Positions 16,605 through 26,533 of a stretch of DNA of 39,005 bases are shown here, piece after piece (within the stretch, counting starts at the first letter, position 1; each line of letters starts with the position of its first letter). The notes under the pieces are model-generated. The model saw only the letters and a list, made by a program, of their open reading frames with translations. It made no database searches and had not been told where the DNA came from. Source of the DNA: Flavobacteriales bacterium (GTDB taxonomy: Bacteria > Bacteroidota > Bacteroidia > Flavobacteriales_D > Sanyastnellaceae); contig DQRJ01000146.1 in assembly GCA_015663855.1 (NCBI GenBank), forward strand, positions 1-39,005, in the 5' to 3' direction. A program made the position numbers and the translations under genes.

Positions 16605-18398
16605 ATGTCTGATACACCCTATTTAGTTTCCGCTAGGAAGTACCGCCCACAGGATTGGGAATCTGTCATAGGGCAATCGGGAATCACTCAGACTCTACAG
16701 CAGTCTATTTCTTCAGGCCAAATCGCTCAAGCTTATCTTTTCTGTGGCCCTCGTGGCGTCGGAAAAACCACAAGTGCAAGGATATTTGCCCGTGCAATAA
16801 ATGGGTTCGCTCCTGACGATGACGCTATGGCGTTCAACGTGTTTGAGCTCGATGCCGCTTCTAACAATAAGGTAGAAGACATTCGCTCAATTGTTGAACA
16901 AGTTCGTATACCGCCCCAATACGGTACCTATAAGGTATACATTATTGATGAGGTGCACATGCTCAGTCAGGCCGCTTTCAATGCGTTTTTGAAAACATTA
17001 GAGGAGCCGCCTCCCCATGCAGTTTTCATTTTAGCAACTACAGAGAAGCACAAGATTCTTCCTACGATTCTTTCTAGATGCCAAATCTTTGATTTCCATC
17101 GCATCACCGTTCCTGATATGGTGACGCACCTCCAGGAAATCGCAGGTAAAGAAGGGGTTACTACAACAGACGAAGCTCTTCATGTTATCGCTTCTAAAGC
17201 CGACGGTGCTTTACGTGACGCGTTAAGTATGTTTGATCAGTTGGTCGCCTTTGCGGGGAAAGAACTCACTTATGATGTAGTCGCCGAGCAGTTACATGTT
17301 TTAGATCACGACACGTATTTCGAAGTAATCGATTTTGCACTCGCCGCAAACATACCTGACGCATTACTTATATTAGATAATGTTCTTGCGAGAGGATTCG
17401 ATTCGCATCATTTCCTATCAGGTTTGGGAGATCATCTCAGGAACCTTATGGTTTGTAGGGACGATAGGACATTAAAGCTAATGCAGGTTACTCCTGACGT
17501 AGTTTCTAAATTCCAAACCCAGTCCTCTGTAACCGATCTTCATTTTATCGTTGCAGCACTGTCAATAACGAACGAAGCAGATACTCAATATAGAACTAGC
17601 CAACATCAGCGACTGCTAGTTGAGTTAGCAATAATGAAGATTTGCTCCTTAACAGCTCCAAGTTCAGAATCTCTGCCCTCGGCGGAGAAAAAAAAAACAA
17701 CTGACGAGTTAGTTTCTCCTTTAAGTATTGCTTCGAGCGAATCAACGGCGAAAATTGTCGTGGCTGAGGTGGTTGATGTAGTCCAGACCGCGCCTGAACC
17801 TGCGCCTGAACCTGCTCCTGCGCCTGAACCTGCTCCTGAACCTATAGCGCTCGTAGTGCAAGAGGTAGTGCAAGTAAAAGAAGCACCTATAGAGAAGAAG
17901 GTCGTTGTATCTGGTAAACTGCGTGGGGGAGGACTGAAGTTGGCGGGGAAGTCAAAGGTTTTAGCGGAAACAAGGGATTCAGCAGCCGAGGGTAAAGCAA
18001 AAGAGGTCGATGAATCTTGGCAAGACGAGGTTACACAGGAGGGGTTGAAGGCCGCTTGGGATGTATTCGTAGAGAAACAGAGAGAGGCTAAGCGAGTTAG
18101 TTTGGTTTCTACTCTTAGTATGTGTGAGTTGGAGTTGAAAGGGAACATCGTTTGTTTTAGTGTGGTAAACGCTCTTCAAGAAATTCAACTAGACGGCGAA
18201 AAGACTGATTTGCTTTATCACCTTAGAAAGTCATTGAGAAATGCATCGTTAGAGCTGTCTATTGAAATTATCCAAACTGACTCGGATGATGATGAGGTTA
18301 AGAAGTATCTCACAGATAAAGAAAAGTATGTTGTGATGGTGGAGAAGAATCCATCTTTGGATAAGCTGAGGAAGAAGTTAGATCTTGATTTGGGATAA
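16605..18398 (+). CDS. dnaX: DNA polymerase III subunit gamma/tau
   Basis: YLVSARKYRPQDWESVIGQSGITQTL, CGPRGVGKTTSARIFARAIN, DIRSIVEQVRIPPQYGTYKVYIIDEVHMLS, FNAFLKTLEEPP, LPTILSRCQIFDFHRI. Start set to MSDTPYLV. Confidence 0.96.
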   Translation: MSDTPYLVSARKYRPQDWESVIGQSGITQTLQQSISSGQIAQAYLFCGPRGVGKTTSARIFARAINGFAPDDDAMAFNVFELDAASNNKVEDIRSIVEQVRIPPQYGTYKVYIIDEVHMLSQAAFNAFLKTLEEPPPHAVFILATTEKHKILPTILSRCQIFDFHRITVPDMVTHLQEIAGKEGVTTTDEALHVIASKADGALRDALSMFDQLVAFAGKELTYDVVAEQLHVLDHDTYFEVIDFALAANIPDALLILDNVLARGFDSHHFLSGLGDHLRNLMVCRDDRTLKLMQVTPDVVSKFQTQSSVTDLHFIVAALSITNEADTQYRTSQHQRLLVELAIMKICSLTAPSSESLPSAEKKKTTDELVSPLSIASSESTAKIVVAEVVDVVQTAPEPAPEPAPAPEPAPEPIALVVQEVVQVKEAPIEKKVVVSGKLRGGGLKLAGKSKVLAETRDSAAEGKAKEVDESWQDEVTQEGLKAAWDVFVEKQREAKRVSLVSTLSMCELELKGNIVCFSVVNALQEIQLDGEKTDLLYHLRKSLRNASLELSIEIIQTDSDDDEVKKYLTDKEKYVVMVEKNPSLDKLRKKLDLDLG

Positions 18399-18413
18399 AC
18401 TCAAGAAATTTAA

Positions 18414-18791
18414 ATGAGGGTAGATAAATTTATATGGGCAATTCGTGTGATTAAGACCAGATCGCAGGCCGCCAAACAATGTAAAGAAGGGAAGGTGAGT
18501 GTTGATGGGGTGAAGGTGAAGCCTGCTCGAATCATGAAAATGGGAGAGGTGGTGGTGGTGCGAAAAGGAGCCGTTAGTTTCTCATATAAAGTTGTGGATT
18601 TTCCGAAAAGTCGCGTGGGAGCACCCTTAGTAAAAGACTTCTGTCTAGATGTTACAAGCCCTGAGGAACTAGAAAAGTTGGAGATGATTAAGCTTACTTA
18701 TAAGGATAATCCGAAAGGTGTGGGGAGGCCTACGAAACGCGATAGGCGTAATTGGTTAAGGGATGTTCGTGGGTTGATGAGTAAGAAATGA
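18414..18791 (+). CDS. S4-domain RNA-binding protein (Hsp15/RqcP-like)
   Basis: MRVDKFIWAIRVIKTRSQAAKQCKEGKVSVDGVKVKPARIMKMGEVVVVRKG. Confidence 0.85.
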   Translation: MRVDKFIWAIRVIKTRSQAAKQCKEGKVSVDGVKVKPARIMKMGEVVVVRKGAVSFSYKVVDFPKSRVGAPLVKDFCLDVTSPEELEKLEMIKLTYKDNPKGVGRPTKRDRRNWLRDVRGLMSKK

Positions 18792-19273
18792 AAATGTCTA
18801 GTGAAATACAGGTGGAGAGGGTGAGTTGGGAGAGGTTGAGAGAGGTAAGGTTTGAAGTTTTGTGGCCTCACTTGAAAAGTAGCGACGAAGCAAGGCTTGA
18901 TATTGACGAGAGTGAGGGCGCACTTCATTTGGCTGCGTTTTTGGGTGAAGAAATTGTGGGGGTTGTTTCTGTGTTTAATCAAAAGTGTGAAAGATATCCT
19001 GAATTGTTCGTAGGAGAAGATACTGTAAGGATTCGGGCCATGGGTGTGCTTGAAAAAGCGAGAGGGCTGAAGGTAGGGGTTGCTCTAGTTAGAGAGGTTG
19101 AGAAGCGAAGTGGGGTGAAGCATCAGGTTGTTTGGTGTGATGCAAGAGAAGTGGCGTGGGGCTTCTATGAAAAATGCGGTTTCTTGTTTGCCTCTGATAA
19201 GTATGGAGTTGAATTATCGGCTTACTTAGTGCCCGACGTGGGTATTCATAAAATGATGTACAAACGTTTGTAA
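18788..19273 (+). CDS. GNAT-family N-acetyltransferase
   Basis: RIRAMGVLEKARGLKVGVALVREVEKRSG...CDAREVAWGFYEKCGFLF; ATGA overlap with the previous gene. Confidence 0.75.
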   Translation: MKMSSEIQVERVSWERLREVRFEVLWPHLKSSDEARLDIDESEGALHLAAFLGEEIVGVVSVFNQKCERYPELFVGEDTVRIRAMGVLEKARGLKVGVALVREVEKRSGVKHQVVWCDAREVAWGFYEKCGFLFASDKYGVELSAYLVPDVGIHKMMYKRL

Positions 19274-19310
19274 AAGACTTGTACTTTTACGTTCTTATTT
19301 AATAGATATA

Positions 19311-20510
19311 ATGCCTAATATTTCTAAAGTCGGATTAGCTATGCCTAGCAGTCCTATTCGTAAGTTAATGCCGTTTGCAAATGCTGCTAAAAAGGCAGGT
19401 AAGCGAGTGATTCATCTAAACATCGGTCAGCCAGATATCGATTCTCCAGTAGAAGCGTTACGTGCCCTGAAGGAGGATGCGAGGACTGTCGTTGAGTATA
19501 GCCCTAGCGATGGCTACGATTCATATAGGACTAAGTTGTCAGCGTACTATATGAAAGACGGGATTCCTGTAGAAAAAGAGGATGTTATAATAACTACGGG
19601 TGGGTCTGAAGCTTTAGTTTTCGGGTTGATGTCTTGCATGGATCCGGGAGATGAGATAATTATCCCAGAGCCTTTTTACGCAAATTACCTCGGATTTACT
19701 CAGATGGCAGGAGTCAAAATTGTACCTGTTACTGCTGTGATAGACGACGGTTTCGCACTTCCTCCTATTAGTGATTTCGAAAAAGTTATTAGCCCTAAGA
19801 CGAAGGCGATTCTGATTTGCAATCCTGGAAACCCTACTGGTAAGGTGTATTCGCCAGAAACGCTCAAAGAGCTGACAGAGATGGTGTTGAAGCACGATTT
19901 ATATTTGTTTTCGGATGAGGTGTATCGTGAGTTTTGTTATGATGGCACAGAGGCGAAGTCGGTTTTGAACTTTGATGGTATTGAGCAAAATGCAATAATG
20001 ATTGATTCTGTTTCGAAGAGGTTCAGTATGTGTGGCGCGCGCGTGGGGACGATTGTGACGAAGAATGCGGAGGTGCGTGCGACGGTCATGAAATATGCTA
20101 TGACTCGCCTTTCTCCCCCGACTTTAGGCCAAATCGCATCTGAGGCCGCTCTTCTCGCTCCTGAATCGTATTTCGAAGAAGTTCGTTCTAGGTATGTTGA
20201 GCGAAGGGACGTTCTTGTAAAAGGACTCAACGAAATTCCTGGAGTTCTTTGTCCGAAACCCGGCGGCGCTTTTTATGCTGTATGTCGATTGCCTATCGAT
20301 AGTAGTGATAAATTTTGTCAGTGGATTCTCGAGGAGTTCGACCTCGATGGTGATACCGTAATGATGGCGCCTGCTTCGGGCTTCTATTCAACTCCAGGAG
20401 CTGGTGATGACGAAGTTAGAATCGCTTACGTTTTAGACCTTCCGCTTCTTGAAAAAGCGATAGCTTGTATTAAAGCGGCGCTCGAAGTCTATCCTGGACG
20501 AACTAACTAG
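19311..20510 (+). CDS. PLP-dependent class I/II aminotransferase (AspC-like)
   Basis: HLNIGQPDIDSPVEALRAL, ICNPGNPTGKVYS, LFSDEVYREFCYDG, SVSKRFSMCGARVGT. Confidence 0.92.
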   Translation: MPNISKVGLAMPSSPIRKLMPFANAAKKAGKRVIHLNIGQPDIDSPVEALRALKEDARTVVEYSPSDGYDSYRTKLSAYYMKDGIPVEKEDVIITTGGSEALVFGLMSCMDPGDEIIIPEPFYANYLGFTQMAGVKIVPVTAVIDDGFALPPISDFEKVISPKTKAILICNPGNPTGKVYSPETLKELTEMVLKHDLYLFSDEVYREFCYDGTEAKSVLNFDGIEQNAIMIDSVSKRFSMCGARVGTIVTKNAEVRATVMKYAMTRLSPPTLGQIASEAALLAPESYFEEVRSRYVERRDVLVKGLNEIPGVLCPKPGGAFYAVCRLPIDSSDKFCQWILEEFDLDGDTVMMAPASGFYSTPGAGDDEVRIAYVLDLPLLEKAIACIKAALEVYPGRTN

Positions 20511-20529
20511 TCCCTAATCCACAACAACT

Positions 20530-23500
20530 ATGTCATTATTTCAGAATATAAAAGGAACTTTATTGCTGGTTTTATTTATAGGCGTAGTCAGTTTTGGTAT
20601 TTCGGGGAGAGTTTTATGTCAGGGCGATACAACTTGGGTTTCTACCTATACTTGGGAAGCCCAAAACAATCCCGAAACGAATTACGATAGTCCGGGGCGT
20701 AGGTGGTTCGATTTCCCATCGGCCGACAATGGAACACAGTATAGAAAGGTGCTTATGTACCATAACCTTAAGTGTTTCGATCAAGGAACGGCTGGAGGGT
20801 TAGGCTATGCTTGTGGAGAGTGGGATTACCTCTCGTATAGTTATTTGTTTGATCATACGGGAGAGCTTGATTCGACAAGCTTGACGCACCCGCTTTATAA
20901 GATTAACAACTCTAATTTCGAAATCGATTCAATCATATTATCTCCTATTGGAGGGATTCCATATGATACATTATTGACCGAATATTCACGTTCAATTCAT
21001 AGCGTTGTAGGTTCGGTTTCTTCATCGATTTCTCAGAGCGCTTTTATGTCGACAGATTTGATTTCGGATGCGGTTGGACAGAGATTGCAAATGGTTTGGT
21101 CTGAGGAAGAATTAAGCTCGATGGGAGTCGTAGTGGGGGTGCCCATAAAAAAAATATCATTAACGGTCGGGACGATTTCGTCAGATGTATTAACGCTACG
21201 CTACAAATTCACGAACGTAGTCAATCTCGAAAACGTCGATGAAAACGGATGGGTCACGGTATTTCAGTACCCAGTAAACACCACAGGTCTACTCGAGTTA
21301 GGACTAGACGCAAACATAGTCTGGGACGGGACTTCGAATCTCATGTTCGACCTCTCGTTCGAGAACCTTATTGTCGACCAGTGCGAGGTAGTTTCCGCGC
21401 CAGGAAAGGTCATTTTATTCGAGTCAAATGGCGGCTACGTACTATTGGACGGTGGCGATAAAATGGAGCTTGACGCAAGTTCGCTTCAGCCCCTTTCAGA
21501 CCAAATCACACTAGAGTGTTGGCTTAAGGGCGATCAAGATTGGCTTCCAGCGAACACCACGATTTTCGAAGGAGTAAATGCCGAGTCGCAGAGAGAATTA
21601 AACGTTCACATGCCTTGGAGTAATTCTAGAATTTATTGGGACGCTGGCTTCAGCGATGGTGGGTACGATAGGATCGATAAACAATCTAACGAGTCGGAGT
21701 TTGAGGCGACCTGGTCTCATTGGGCGTTCACGAAGAATGCCCAAACCGAACAGATGAAGATTTTCAGAAATGGCTTGGTTTGGCATGAAGGCGTTGATAA
21801 AGACAATTCCTTCGGTGTGATTTCCAAGATGTTTTTAGGGTCTGCTTACAACGATAACTACAGCTATAGAGGCGGCGTTGAGGATTTTCGTATCTGGAGT
21901 GTTGAGCTGAGTGAGGAAGTGATTTCGGAGTGGATGTATCGAACGGATATCACCGAGCATCCCTATGCTCAAAGTCTTATGGCGGTATATGATTTCGATG
22001 GAGATAATGGAACAGCAGAGCAACAGGATTTAGGGTCTCCATTCGGCGGATATTATTTCGGTGATGCAGGAAGGGTAACCTCAAGAGCGTCTGAATTATT
22101 TCTAAATCCTAGCGTTCCGAGCGGAGACTTAAGAGCTGCATTCCAGTTTACTCAGGGAGAAGATGTAGATTTTGAAAGTGAAACCGAATTTGTGGTTTCA
22201 TCCTATTTACAAGAAAAACCTCCTGTAAGCATTAGTACCTGGGCGGTCAACGGAAACGATGTTGATTGGGTTGATCTTCAGTACGGTTGGCCACACGATC
22301 AATTAATGATTACTTATAACGAACTTGGAGACACGATTTCTACTTACCCGATAAATGGCGAATCTGTTGAATTTTCTAATTCGAACTCTGAGCTGAACTA
22401 TTTCGGACTTCCTTTTGATGTGGTAGACAGATATGAATTAGGAAGATATATTACACCTTACGGAATAAATCTATCATTAGGACCTGATGGTTGGACGTGG
22501 ATTTACGATGTTACTGATTACCTCCACCTTCTCAGAGATAGCGTTGAATTAGAGTGCGGGAATTGGCAGGAATTACTTGACTTAAAATTCGCTTTTATAG
22601 GAGGTACGCCACCCCGTGATGTTAAGAGGGTTGAAGCTTTTTGGAATGGTACTTATAATTTAAATAACTGGAATGAGTCTGTTTCGGAGCATTCGTTTAC
22701 ACCTGATGAAGGGGAGGAGATGTTCAGGTTGGTCACACGCGCAAGTGGTCACGGGTTTGGTCAGGGTAATAATTGTGCAGAATTCTGCTATAACACTCAC
22801 AGTGTTAATGTAAATGGTGATGAGCAATGGAGCTGGGAGATAATGCAGGAGTGCGCCGACAATCCGCTATACCCTCAAGGTGGGACTTGGATTTATGATA
22901 GAGCAGCTTGGTGTCCTGGTGCGCCCGTTGCAACCCGTCGCTTCGAGTTGACTCCCTTCGTCATGAACCTCTCTGATTTCATGGTTGAGTATGACATCAC
23001 TGATGATCCCTACGGGAATTACAGGATGGAAGGCCAAATCATTTCCTACGGCGCCCCTAACATGTCTCACGATGTGGAGCTCATGGATATACTTTCTCCA
23101 AATAACAGGAAGGTTCTTTCAAGATGGAATCCAGTATGTGAGGATCCCGTTGTGAGCATTAGAAATAACGGATCGGAGCCTATGGTTGCATGCACATTCC
23201 TATATGGTGTAACCGGGGAGGAGCCACAATCTTATGTCTGGGAGCCGGAGTCTCCTTTAGCATTTTTAGAAGAGGCGGACGTAAGTCTTCCTTATGACGC
23301 TCCCGACTACACTCAGGGTGACGACGATGATTTGCTAGACTTCAGTGTTGATGTCACCCTTTCAAATGGTCTCGACGAAGAGGTGAGCAACGGACAAGGT
23401 CACTCATCGTTCCGTCGTCCTCCAACTTGGGCGTATAACGATTTGGATGATAACCGCATAATAATTTGGACTAAAACAAACAACAATCCATTCGAGACTT

Positions 23501-24051
23501 CGGTAGAATTAACGAACAGGAATAACACCCTCATCTGGTCCAAATCGTACGATCAGGCAAACACCATTTATAGGGATACCTTAGAATTGAATGCCGGTTG
23601 CTACAGGTTTACAGTGAAAGATGCCGATGACGACGGTCTAGAGTTTTGGGCGAACAACGATGGAGGAGGTTACGTGCGCTTTAAGAAAGTTGCGGGAGGT
23701 AATTTCTCGAATTTAGAAAGCGATTTCGGAAAGTCGATATCTCAAGCTTTTCGATTCGAAACGAATTTGATTTCGGCAGTAGAAGAAGAAGTGGCAATTG
23801 TAGAAACTCCTTCAATAACGGTCTTTCCTAACCCCACTAAAGGAATAGTGAAATTGAGTGTTGTTGGTTTCAAAAAATCAGTGGATTGGGTCTTGAGAAA
23901 CAGCTTGGGCCAACAAATCGACACAGGTAATTACACGCCTTCGGAGGGTTACCTCCTAAATCTAGATCTTTCGAATCACGGCTCAGGTATGTACAGCATA
24001 GTTTTTTCAAATGAAAATCAAAGCGCAGTTTCTTGGATAATTCGCGACTAA
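20530..24051 (+). CDS. Large secreted LamG-domain protein with T9SS sorting domain; outer regions resemble peptide-N-glycosidase F-related proteins
   Basis: Signal peptide; KVLMYHNLKCFDQ...YACGEWDYLSYSYLFD; LamG-like QITLECWLKGDQDW...EDFRIWSVELSEE; AFIGGTPPRDVKRVEAFWNGTY; C-terminal VFPNPTKGIVKLSV...GMYSIVFSN. Confidence 0.7.
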   Translation: MSLFQNIKGTLLLVLFIGVVSFGISGRVLCQGDTTWVSTYTWEAQNNPETNYDSPGRRWFDFPSADNGTQYRKVLMYHNLKCFDQGTAGGLGYACGEWDYLSYSYLFDHTGELDSTSLTHPLYKINNSNFEIDSIILSPIGGIPYDTLLTEYSRSIHSVVGSVSSSISQSAFMSTDLISDAVGQRLQMVWSEEELSSMGVVVGVPIKKISLTVGTISSDVLTLRYKFTNVVNLENVDENGWVTVFQYPVNTTGLLELGLDANIVWDGTSNLMFDLSFENLIVDQCEVVSAPGKVILFESNGGYVLLDGGDKMELDASSLQPLSDQITLECWLKGDQDWLPANTTIFEGVNAESQRELNVHMPWSNSRIYWDAGFSDGGYDRIDKQSNESEFEATWSHWAFTKNAQTEQMKIFRNGLVWHEGVDKDNSFGVISKMFLGSAYNDNYSYRGGVEDFRIWSVELSEEVISEWMYRTDITEHPYAQSLMAVYDFDGDNGTAEQQDLGSPFGGYYFGDAGRVTSRASELFLNPSVPSGDLRAAFQFTQGEDVDFESETEFVVSSYLQEKPPVSISTWAVNGNDVDWVDLQYGWPHDQLMITYNELGDTISTYPINGESVEFSNSNSELNYFGLPFDVVDRYELGRYITPYGINLSLGPDGWTWIYDVTDYLHLLRDSVELECGNWQELLDLKFAFIGGTPPRDVKRVEAFWNGTYNLNNWNESVSEHSFTPDEGEEMFRLVTRASGHGFGQGNNCAEFCYNTHSVNVNGDEQWSWEIMQECADNPLYPQGGTWIYDRAAWCPGAPVATRRFELTPFVMNLSDFMVEYDITDDPYGNYRMEGQIISYGAPNMSHDVELMDILSPNNRKVLSRWNPVCEDPVVSIRNNGSEPMVACTFLYGVTGEEPQSYVWEPESPLAFLEEADVSLPYDAPDYTQGDDDDLLDFSVDVTLSNGLDEEVSNGQGHSSFRRPPTWAYNDLDDNRIIIWTKTNNNPFETSVELTNRNNTLIWSKSYDQANTIYRDTLELNAGCYRFTVKDADDDGLEFWANNDGGGYVRFKKVAGGNFSNLESDFGKSISQAFRFETNLISAVEEEVAIVETPSITVFPNPTKGIVKLSVVGFKKSVDWVLRNSLGQQIDTGNYTPSEGYLLNLDLSNHGSGMYSIVFSNENQSAVSWIIRD

Positions 24052-24171
24052 GATCTTGATTTTTAGGGGTGAAGTTGCTTTTTCATCTAAAAAAAGATAC
24101 CACCCTATTGTTTAATGGGGTATGAATAACTTTTGCCAAGCTTTTTGAACGATTAACCCCCCTGTTGTGCG

Positions 24172-24179
24172 TAGATTTG
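24172..24179 (+). promoter_or_regulatory. Candidate -7 box (TAGATTTG) upstream of glutamine synthetase III
   Basis: Exact TAnnTTTG 51 bp upstream of the ATG; the nearest TTG (24145-24147) is 24 nt away, longer than usual. Confidence 0.4.
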
Positions 24180-24229
24180 CCAAAAATTATAGGTTTTAAG
24201 TATAACTCCCCACATTAACCCCTCTTTTT

Positions 24230-26416
24230 ATGAGTTTGAATCGCCAACAGGTAATGCACGATGTGCTTGATCGTAAGCCGAAGCTTCCAACCCGCCCTAA
24301 TAACAAGATTTCTTCTTATTACGGCGAGAACGTTTTCAATCAATTCGTGATGCGTTCATACCTCCCGGACGAGGCTTTCAATGGCATTCTGATGGCTATG
24401 GAGGATGGAACTCCTGTGGACAGGAAAGTTGCAGACCAAACCGCCACTGCTATGAAGGAGTGGGCAATCTCTCGCGGAGCTACTCACTATACTCACTGGT
24501 TCCAGCCTTTGACAGGAAATACCGCGGAAAAGCACGATAGCTTCATCGCTCCTACAGGAGATGGAAGAGCCATTGAAAAGTTCGACGGTTCGTTACTTGT
24601 TCAACAAGAGCCAGACGCATCTTCTTTCCCAAGTGGAGGAATTAGAAACACTTTCGAAGCTCGTGGATACACCCTTTGGGATCCTACTTCGCCCGCTTTT
24701 GTTTGGGGAGAGACTTTGTGCATTCCTACGATTTTCATTAGTTACACGGGGTTCGCATTAGATAACAAGACTCCTCTTTTAAAGGCTCTTTCTGCAGTTG
24801 ACGAAGCTTCAACATTGGTATGCCAATACTTCGATAAGAACATTACCAAGGTAAATGCTTCTTTAGGTTGGGAGCAAGAGTACTTCCTAGTAGATAAAGC
24901 ACTTTTCGCTGCTCGTCAGGATTTGGCAATGACAGGACGTGCGTTATTCGGAGCTCAGCCAGCAAAAGGTCAACAGCTCGACGATCATTACTTCGGTTCG
25001 ATTCCTCAGCGTATCAGCGCTTTTATGAAGGACTTTGAGCTTGAAGCTCATAAGCTGGGCATACCCGTTACGACTCGTCATAACGAAGTAGCTCCGAATC
25101 AGTTCGAGCTAGCTCCTGTTTACGAAGAGGCGAATCTTGCGAACGATCATAACCTCCTATTAATGGAGCTCCTAGAAGTTGTCGCTCAACGCCACGATTT
25201 CCGTTGCCTCCTACACGAAAAGCCTTTCGGAGGTCTTAACGGTTCAGGAAAGCACAATAACTGGTCGTTAAGTACGAACACAGGAGTTAACTTATTACAG
25301 CCAGGAAAGAACCCGAAGTCAAACCTGCGATTTCTTACGTTCTTAGTGAATACGCTAGCAGCACTGCATACTCATGCTGACATTGTTAGAGCGAGTTTTG
25401 CGGGAGTGGGGAATGATCATAGACTTGGAGCGCAAGAGGCACCACCCGCTATCATTTCGGCTTTCATTGGAAGTCAACTCTCTAAACTTTTAGACGATCT
25501 CGAAGTTAACATCAAGCACGGTAAATTAACGCCAGCTGATAAGACCGCTCTTAAGCTAGAGATAGGTCGAATTCCAGAGGCTCTACTCGACAATACAGAT
25601 AGAAATAGAACATCGCCTTTCGCATTTACAGGTAACAAGTTCGAGTTAAGAGCGGTCGGTTCATCTGCGAACTGTGCTCTTCCGATGACTGTCCTTAACA
25701 CTATAGTCGCAGACCAACTTCAACAGTTCAAGGTGTCTGTTGACGCTCGAATTGGCAAAGGAGATGGTAAGGATGAGGCTATATTAAAGGAGCTACAGGT
25801 CTTAATTAAGCGAAGCAAAAACATAAGGTTCGAAGGGAATGGATATGGCGACGAGTGGATAAAAGAGGCGAAACGTCGCGGATTGTCGAACTTAAAAACT
25901 ACGCCCGAAGCTCTAACGGTTTGGGGTAGAAAAGAAGTAATAGACCTCTTCGAAAGAATGAAAGTCCTCCACCCGGCAGAAACCAAGGCGAGACAAGAGG
26001 TAGAGTTCGAAAAGTACGTGATGCACAGGCAGATTGAGGCAAACATCATCATCGACATGGCGAGAAACACCATCCTCCCAGCTGCAATCTCATACCAAAA
26101 CATTCTACTCGAAAACGTTTTAGGGATTGAGGAGGCTTTTGGAAAGGAAGGAAAGAAGATGACGGTTCCTCAAAGAGATATCTTAAAAAGGACTTCAGTA
26201 CTCATAAACGAGCTTTATTCTACCATATCTAAATTGAAAGAGAGTAAGCAAGTGGTAAATAGTAAAAAAACTACGCAGAAAAAAGCTGATGGATATGGTG
26301 CAATTATAACCCCTATTATTGCCGAACTAGGAGGAATATGCACGACTCTTGAGGGGCTGATAGACAACGAGTTATGGCCATTACCTAAGTTTCAAGAGCT
26401 GCTATTTACGCGTTGA
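24230..26416 (+). CDS. glnN: Type III glutamine synthetase
   Basis: 728 aa; THYTHWFQPLTGNTAEKHDSF, FDGSLLVQQEPDASSFPSGGIRNTFEARGYTLWDPTSPAF, GLNGSGKHNNWSL, RNRTSPFAFTGNKFELRAVGSSAN. Confidence 0.95.
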   Translation: MSLNRQQVMHDVLDRKPKLPTRPNNKISSYYGENVFNQFVMRSYLPDEAFNGILMAMEDGTPVDRKVADQTATAMKEWAISRGATHYTHWFQPLTGNTAEKHDSFIAPTGDGRAIEKFDGSLLVQQEPDASSFPSGGIRNTFEARGYTLWDPTSPAFVWGETLCIPTIFISYTGFALDNKTPLLKALSAVDEASTLVCQYFDKNITKVNASLGWEQEYFLVDKALFAARQDLAMTGRALFGAQPAKGQQLDDHYFGSIPQRISAFMKDFELEAHKLGIPVTTRHNEVAPNQFELAPVYEEANLANDHNLLLMELLEVVAQRHDFRCLLHEKPFGGLNGSGKHNNWSLSTNTGVNLLQPGKNPKSNLRFLTFLVNTLAALHTHADIVRASFAGVGNDHRLGAQEAPPAIISAFIGSQLSKLLDDLEVNIKHGKLTPADKTALKLEIGRIPEALLDNTDRNRTSPFAFTGNKFELRAVGSSANCALPMTVLNTIVADQLQQFKVSVDARIGKGDGKDEAILKELQVLIKRSKNIRFEGNGYGDEWIKEAKRRGLSNLKTTPEALTVWGRKEVIDLFERMKVLHPAETKARQEVEFEKYVMHRQIEANIIIDMARNTILPAAISYQNILLENVLGIEEAFGKEGKKMTVPQRDILKRTSVLINELYSTISKLKESKQVVNSKKTTQKKADGYGAIITPIIAELGGICTTLEGLIDNELWPLPKFQELLFTR

Positions 26417-26533
26417 TTTAATCGAACATAAAACGCAATTGACATTTAGTTGTTAGGGTATTGTGAAATTTCTAGCGTTTAAATGCTGCTTTTTCAGTAC
26501 TTTCGAGCCTTAGTTAAACTAGAAATATTGGAT

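Noticed and set aside
17606-18148. Minus-strand 180-aa Ser/Thr/Gly-rich ORF
   Set aside because: Antisense to the dnaX linker and tau region; low complexity mirrors the APEP repeats.
19270-19290. GTAAAAG-acttgta-CTTTTAC inverted repeat overlapping the GNAT stop codon
   Set aside because: AT-rich with no strong T tract; could be a weak terminator but not solid enough to call.
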